A stretch of DNA of 6,673 nucleotides from NCBI GenBank assembly GCA_018381425.1, contig JAGZRY010000089.1:1-6673 (forward strand), written 5' to 3'. Below are positions 5,083 to 6,673 of the stretch, piece by piece. Positions within the stretch are counted from its first letter, which is position 1; each line of letters opens with the position of its first letter. A model generated the notes under the pieces. The model was given only the letters and a program-made list of their open reading frames with translations. It ran no database searches and had not been told where the DNA came from. Made by a program: the position numbers and the translations under genes. This stretch comes from Haemophilus parainfluenzae (GTDB taxonomy: Bacteria > Pseudomonadota > Gammaproteobacteria > Enterobacterales > Pasteurellaceae).

Positions 5083-6612
5083 TTAAGCGGCAGATAATTT
5101 CTGTAGCAATCGATCCATAGCTCGATATCCTAGCGCTTCTGCTAAATGAGATTGTTGTATCTCTTTTTCGCCACTTAAATCAGCAATTGTACGTGAGACT
5201 TTTAAAATCCGATGATAGGCTCTTACTGAAAGTCCAAGCTTATTGAGTGCATTTTCAAGGAATAGCGCGTCTTTATCTTGTAATTTACAGTCTCGTTCAA
5301 TTTCTTTGCTTGAAAGATACGCATTGATTTTACCGGCTCGAGCAAGTTGAATTTCCCTCACTTTTAAGACTTTTTCTCGTACTTGTTGGCTTGTCTCACC
5401 TCTATCCCCTGTATTCTGTAAGCTACCTTGTGGCAGAAGAGGTACTTCAATAGATAAATCAAAGCGATCTAAAAATGGCCCTGAAAGTCGGTTTAAATAA
5501 CGCATCACTTGCTGCGGCGAGGTTCGATTATGTGTTCCAGTGTAATGCCCGGTTGGACTTGGATTCATCGCGGCAACGAGTTGAAAGCGAGCGGGGAATT
5601 GGATTTTTGCATTGGCACGCGAAATAATAATTTCTCCACTTTCTAATGGTTGACGAAGTGCATCAAGCACTTTACGCTCAAACTCAGGTAATTCATCAAG
5701 AAAAAGTACGCCGTTATGTGCGAGCGATATTTCGCCTGGTTTTGGAATGGTTCCCCCACCTACTAAGGCCGGTAATGAGGCACTATGATGTGGCGCTCGA
5801 AATGGACGTTGTTTCCAGTTATGAAAATTTAATTCATTTTGTACTAAGCTCGTAACCGAAGCGGTTTCAATGGCTTCTAAATCGGTCATTTCAGGTAGCA
5901 ATGCAGTAAGACGACTTGCCAACATGGTTTTCCCCGTCCCAGGTGGCCCTAAAAAGAGTAGGTTGTGCTGACCTGCTGCCGCTATCGTTAGTGCTCGTTT
6001 AGCATGTTGCTGACCAATAATATCGGTCAAATCTAAGTGATTTTTAGCTGAAAATCCGACCGCACTTTCTTGTGTGAGTAATGAGGCCAAAGGTAATTTT
6101 TCTTGATTATTTAAGAATTGTACGACTTCCAAAAGGTTTTTAGCGAAATAAGTCTCTTGCTCTGAGACAAGTGAAGCTTCATTGGCATTTTGATAAGCGA
6201 TAATGGGGGCTCGTTTTGCCTTTTGTGCCGCTAAAATGGCGGGAATAACTCCGTGTACACCACGTAATTCACCTGTTAATGCAAGTTCACCAACGAATTC
6301 AAACTGTTTTAAACGGCTGCCATCAAGTTGATCTGATGCAGCTAAAATACCGATTGCAATAGGTAAATCAAATCGTCCCCCTTCTTTGGGTAAATCGGCT
6401 GGTGCAAGGTTAACGGTGATGCGTTTAGCAGGATATTTGAACTGGGCATTCATTAATGCGCTTCTGACACGATCTTGCGCTTCTTTTACTGTTTTTTCAG
6501 GTAGACCAACTAAGGTAAATCCAGGCTTTCCGTTACTTAAGTGTACCTCAATGGTAACAAGAGGGGCTTGTACCCCCATTGAGGCACGGCTATAAACAAT
6601 GGCAAGAGACAT
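5083..6612 (-). CDS. comM: Competence protein ComM, MCM-like AAA+ helicase (YifB family)
   Basis: ComM is a cytoplasmic AAA+ helicase that promotes bidirectional branch migration during natural transformation, allowing long imported strands to recombine. The 509 residues equal the H. influenzae length as I know it. The N-terminal ChlI/Lon-like domain spans about 1-165 (VEVHLSNGKPGFTLVGLPE-type start, then LAPADLPKEGGRFDLPIAIGIL). The Mg-chelatase-type ATPase domain at about 190-395 has Walker A GPPGTGKT at 222-229, Walker B VLFLDE at 302-307, and SGPFLDRFDL at 377-386. The C-terminal helical domain (about 410-507) includes LSVRAYHRILKVSRTIADL. Where many YifB proteins carry a CPCGYYGD-type cysteine motif, this one reads MNPSPTGHY, as in E. 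coli and Haemophilus. AAGGA on the minus strand (6619-6623) lies six bases before the ATG. A uptake signal core lies inside at 6059-6067. Confidence 0.97.
   Translation of the reverse strand: MSLAIVYSRASMGVQAPLVTIEVHLSNGKPGFTLVGLPEKTVKEAQDRVRSALMNAQFKYPAKRITVNLAPADLPKEGGRFDLPIAIGILAASDQLDGSRLKQFEFVGELALTGELRGVHGVIPAILAAQKAKRAPIIAYQNANEASLVSEQETYFAKNLLEVVQFLNNQEKLPLASLLTQESAVGFSAKNHLDLTDIIGQQHAKRALTIAAAGQHNLLFLGPPGTGKTMLASRLTALLPEMTDLEAIETASVTSLVQNELNFHNWKQRPFRAPHHSASLPALVGGGTIPKPGEISLAHNGVLFLDELPEFERKVLDALRQPLESGEIIISRANAKIQFPARFQLVAAMNPSPTGHYTGTHNRTSPQQVMRYLNRLSGPFLDRFDLSIEVPLLPQGSLQNTGDRGETSQQVREKVLKVREIQLARAGKINAYLSSKEIERDCKLQDKDALFLENALNKLGLSVRAYHRILKVSRTIADLSGEKEIQQSHLAEALGYRAMDRLLQKLSAA
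6059..6067 (-). repeat. DNA uptake signal sequence core, inside comM
   Basis: Reads AAGTGCGGTCGGATTTTC on the minus (coding) strand, followed by CTAAAAAT. It encodes SAVGF at residues 183-187, in the linker just before the ATPase domain. Confidence 0.92.
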
Positions 6613-6644
6613 TCAGATTCCTTAAAGTGCGGTCAAAAATAATC
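6613..6644 (-). promoter_or_regulatory. comM leader with Shine-Dalgarno and possible -10 box
   Basis: On the minus strand, AAGGA (6619-6623) is well placed for comM initiation. GATTAT (6639-6644), four of six matches to TATAAT, is the best -10 candidate, and the bases 17 upstream of it read CTTTTT, which is a poor -35. A weak -35 would fit an activator-dependent competence promoter (CRP with Sxy in Haemophilus). The expected activator site would fall at or beyond the right edge of the window, so I cannot show it. Confidence 0.3.
6625..6633 (+). repeat. DNA uptake signal sequence core upstream of comM
   Basis: A perfect AAGTGCGGT followed by CAAAAATAATCAGATTTT, an excellent match to the extended uptake consensus with both AT tracts. 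It starts one base beyond the comM Shine-Dalgarno (with one A between), so it forms part of the comM leader, and it reads against comM. Confidence 0.94.
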
Positions 6645-6673
6645 AGATTTTCGCACTATAAAAAAAGCACAGA

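Noticed and set aside
5646..5855. Short plus-strand open frames antisense to comM (5646-5855 and 6386-6595).
   Set aside because: No recognisable domain, no ribosome site and full overlap with the well-conserved comM frame; shadows of that gene.
6622..6661. Intrinsic terminator from the inverted AGTGCG pair upstream of comM.
   Set aside because: The loop is 20 bases long and no T-run follows the stem on either strand.
6651..6673. A CRP-S (competence regulatory element) site upstream of comM, suggested by TGCGA on the minus strand at 6651-6655 and TGTGC at 6667-6671.
   Set aside because: Neither half has a proper partner at the six-base spacing: TGCGA is followed by GATTA and TGTGC by TATAG where TCGCA is expected. 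A real site, if present, probably lies beyond the right edge.
1..6673. Mobile elements, CRISPR arrays, tRNA or rRNA genes, toxin-antitoxin or phage-defence modules.
   Set aside because: Nearly all sequence is accounted for by seven core competence or housekeeping genes; no transposase, spaced direct-repeat array or RNA gene signature is visible.

Overview
The window is a natural-competence locus from a member of the Pasteurellaceae, most likely a Haemophilus species. Two things point there. The gene set comA-B-C-D-E-F is the one known from Haemophilus influenzae. The DNA also carries seven perfect copies of the Haemophilus-type uptake signal core AAGTGCGGT in 6.67 kb, every one followed by C. 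The sequence is AT-rich. The position of comM next to nfuA is not the arrangement I recall for H. influenzae Rd, where comM is far from comA-F. A relative such as H. parainfluenzae is therefore plausible, but I cannot name the species from sequence alone.

Layout. Bases 1-4341 hold comA-comF on the plus strand as one compact operon. comA and comB overlap, comB and comC overlap by ATGA, comC and comD by one base (TAATG), one base separates comD from comE, and 19 bases separate comE from comF. The upstream part of comA and its promoter lie off the left edge. A 113-base gap with a possible weak promoter and a small inverted repeat leads to nfuA (4455-5039, plus strand). A strong bidirectional terminator at 5053-5077 separates nfuA from convergent comM (5083-6612, minus strand). 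The last 61 bases hold the comM ribosome binding site, a possible -10 box and an uptake signal sequence.

How the genes work together. ComE is the outer-membrane secretin through which the type IV pilus and/or incoming DNA crosses. ComA, ComB, ComC and ComD are the PilM, PilN, PilO and PilP counterparts that form the inner-membrane and periplasmic alignment complex linking the pilus motor to the secretin. ComF is a cytoplasmic zinc-ribbon and phosphoribosyltransferase-like protein needed to move DNA across the inner membrane. ComM is the AAA+ helicase that extends branch migration during recombination of the imported strand. NfuA is an iron-sulfur carrier with no known uptake role; its position next to comF matches gntX-nfuA in E. 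coli.

I do not see a new biological system. All seven genes belong to recognised families. The least explained structure is a GC-rich, near-perfect 15-bp inverted repeat inside comD (1982-2024), which stands out from its AT-rich surroundings. Also worth checking are the uptake signal lying between the comE stop and the comF start, and the inverted AGTGCG pair upstream of comM.
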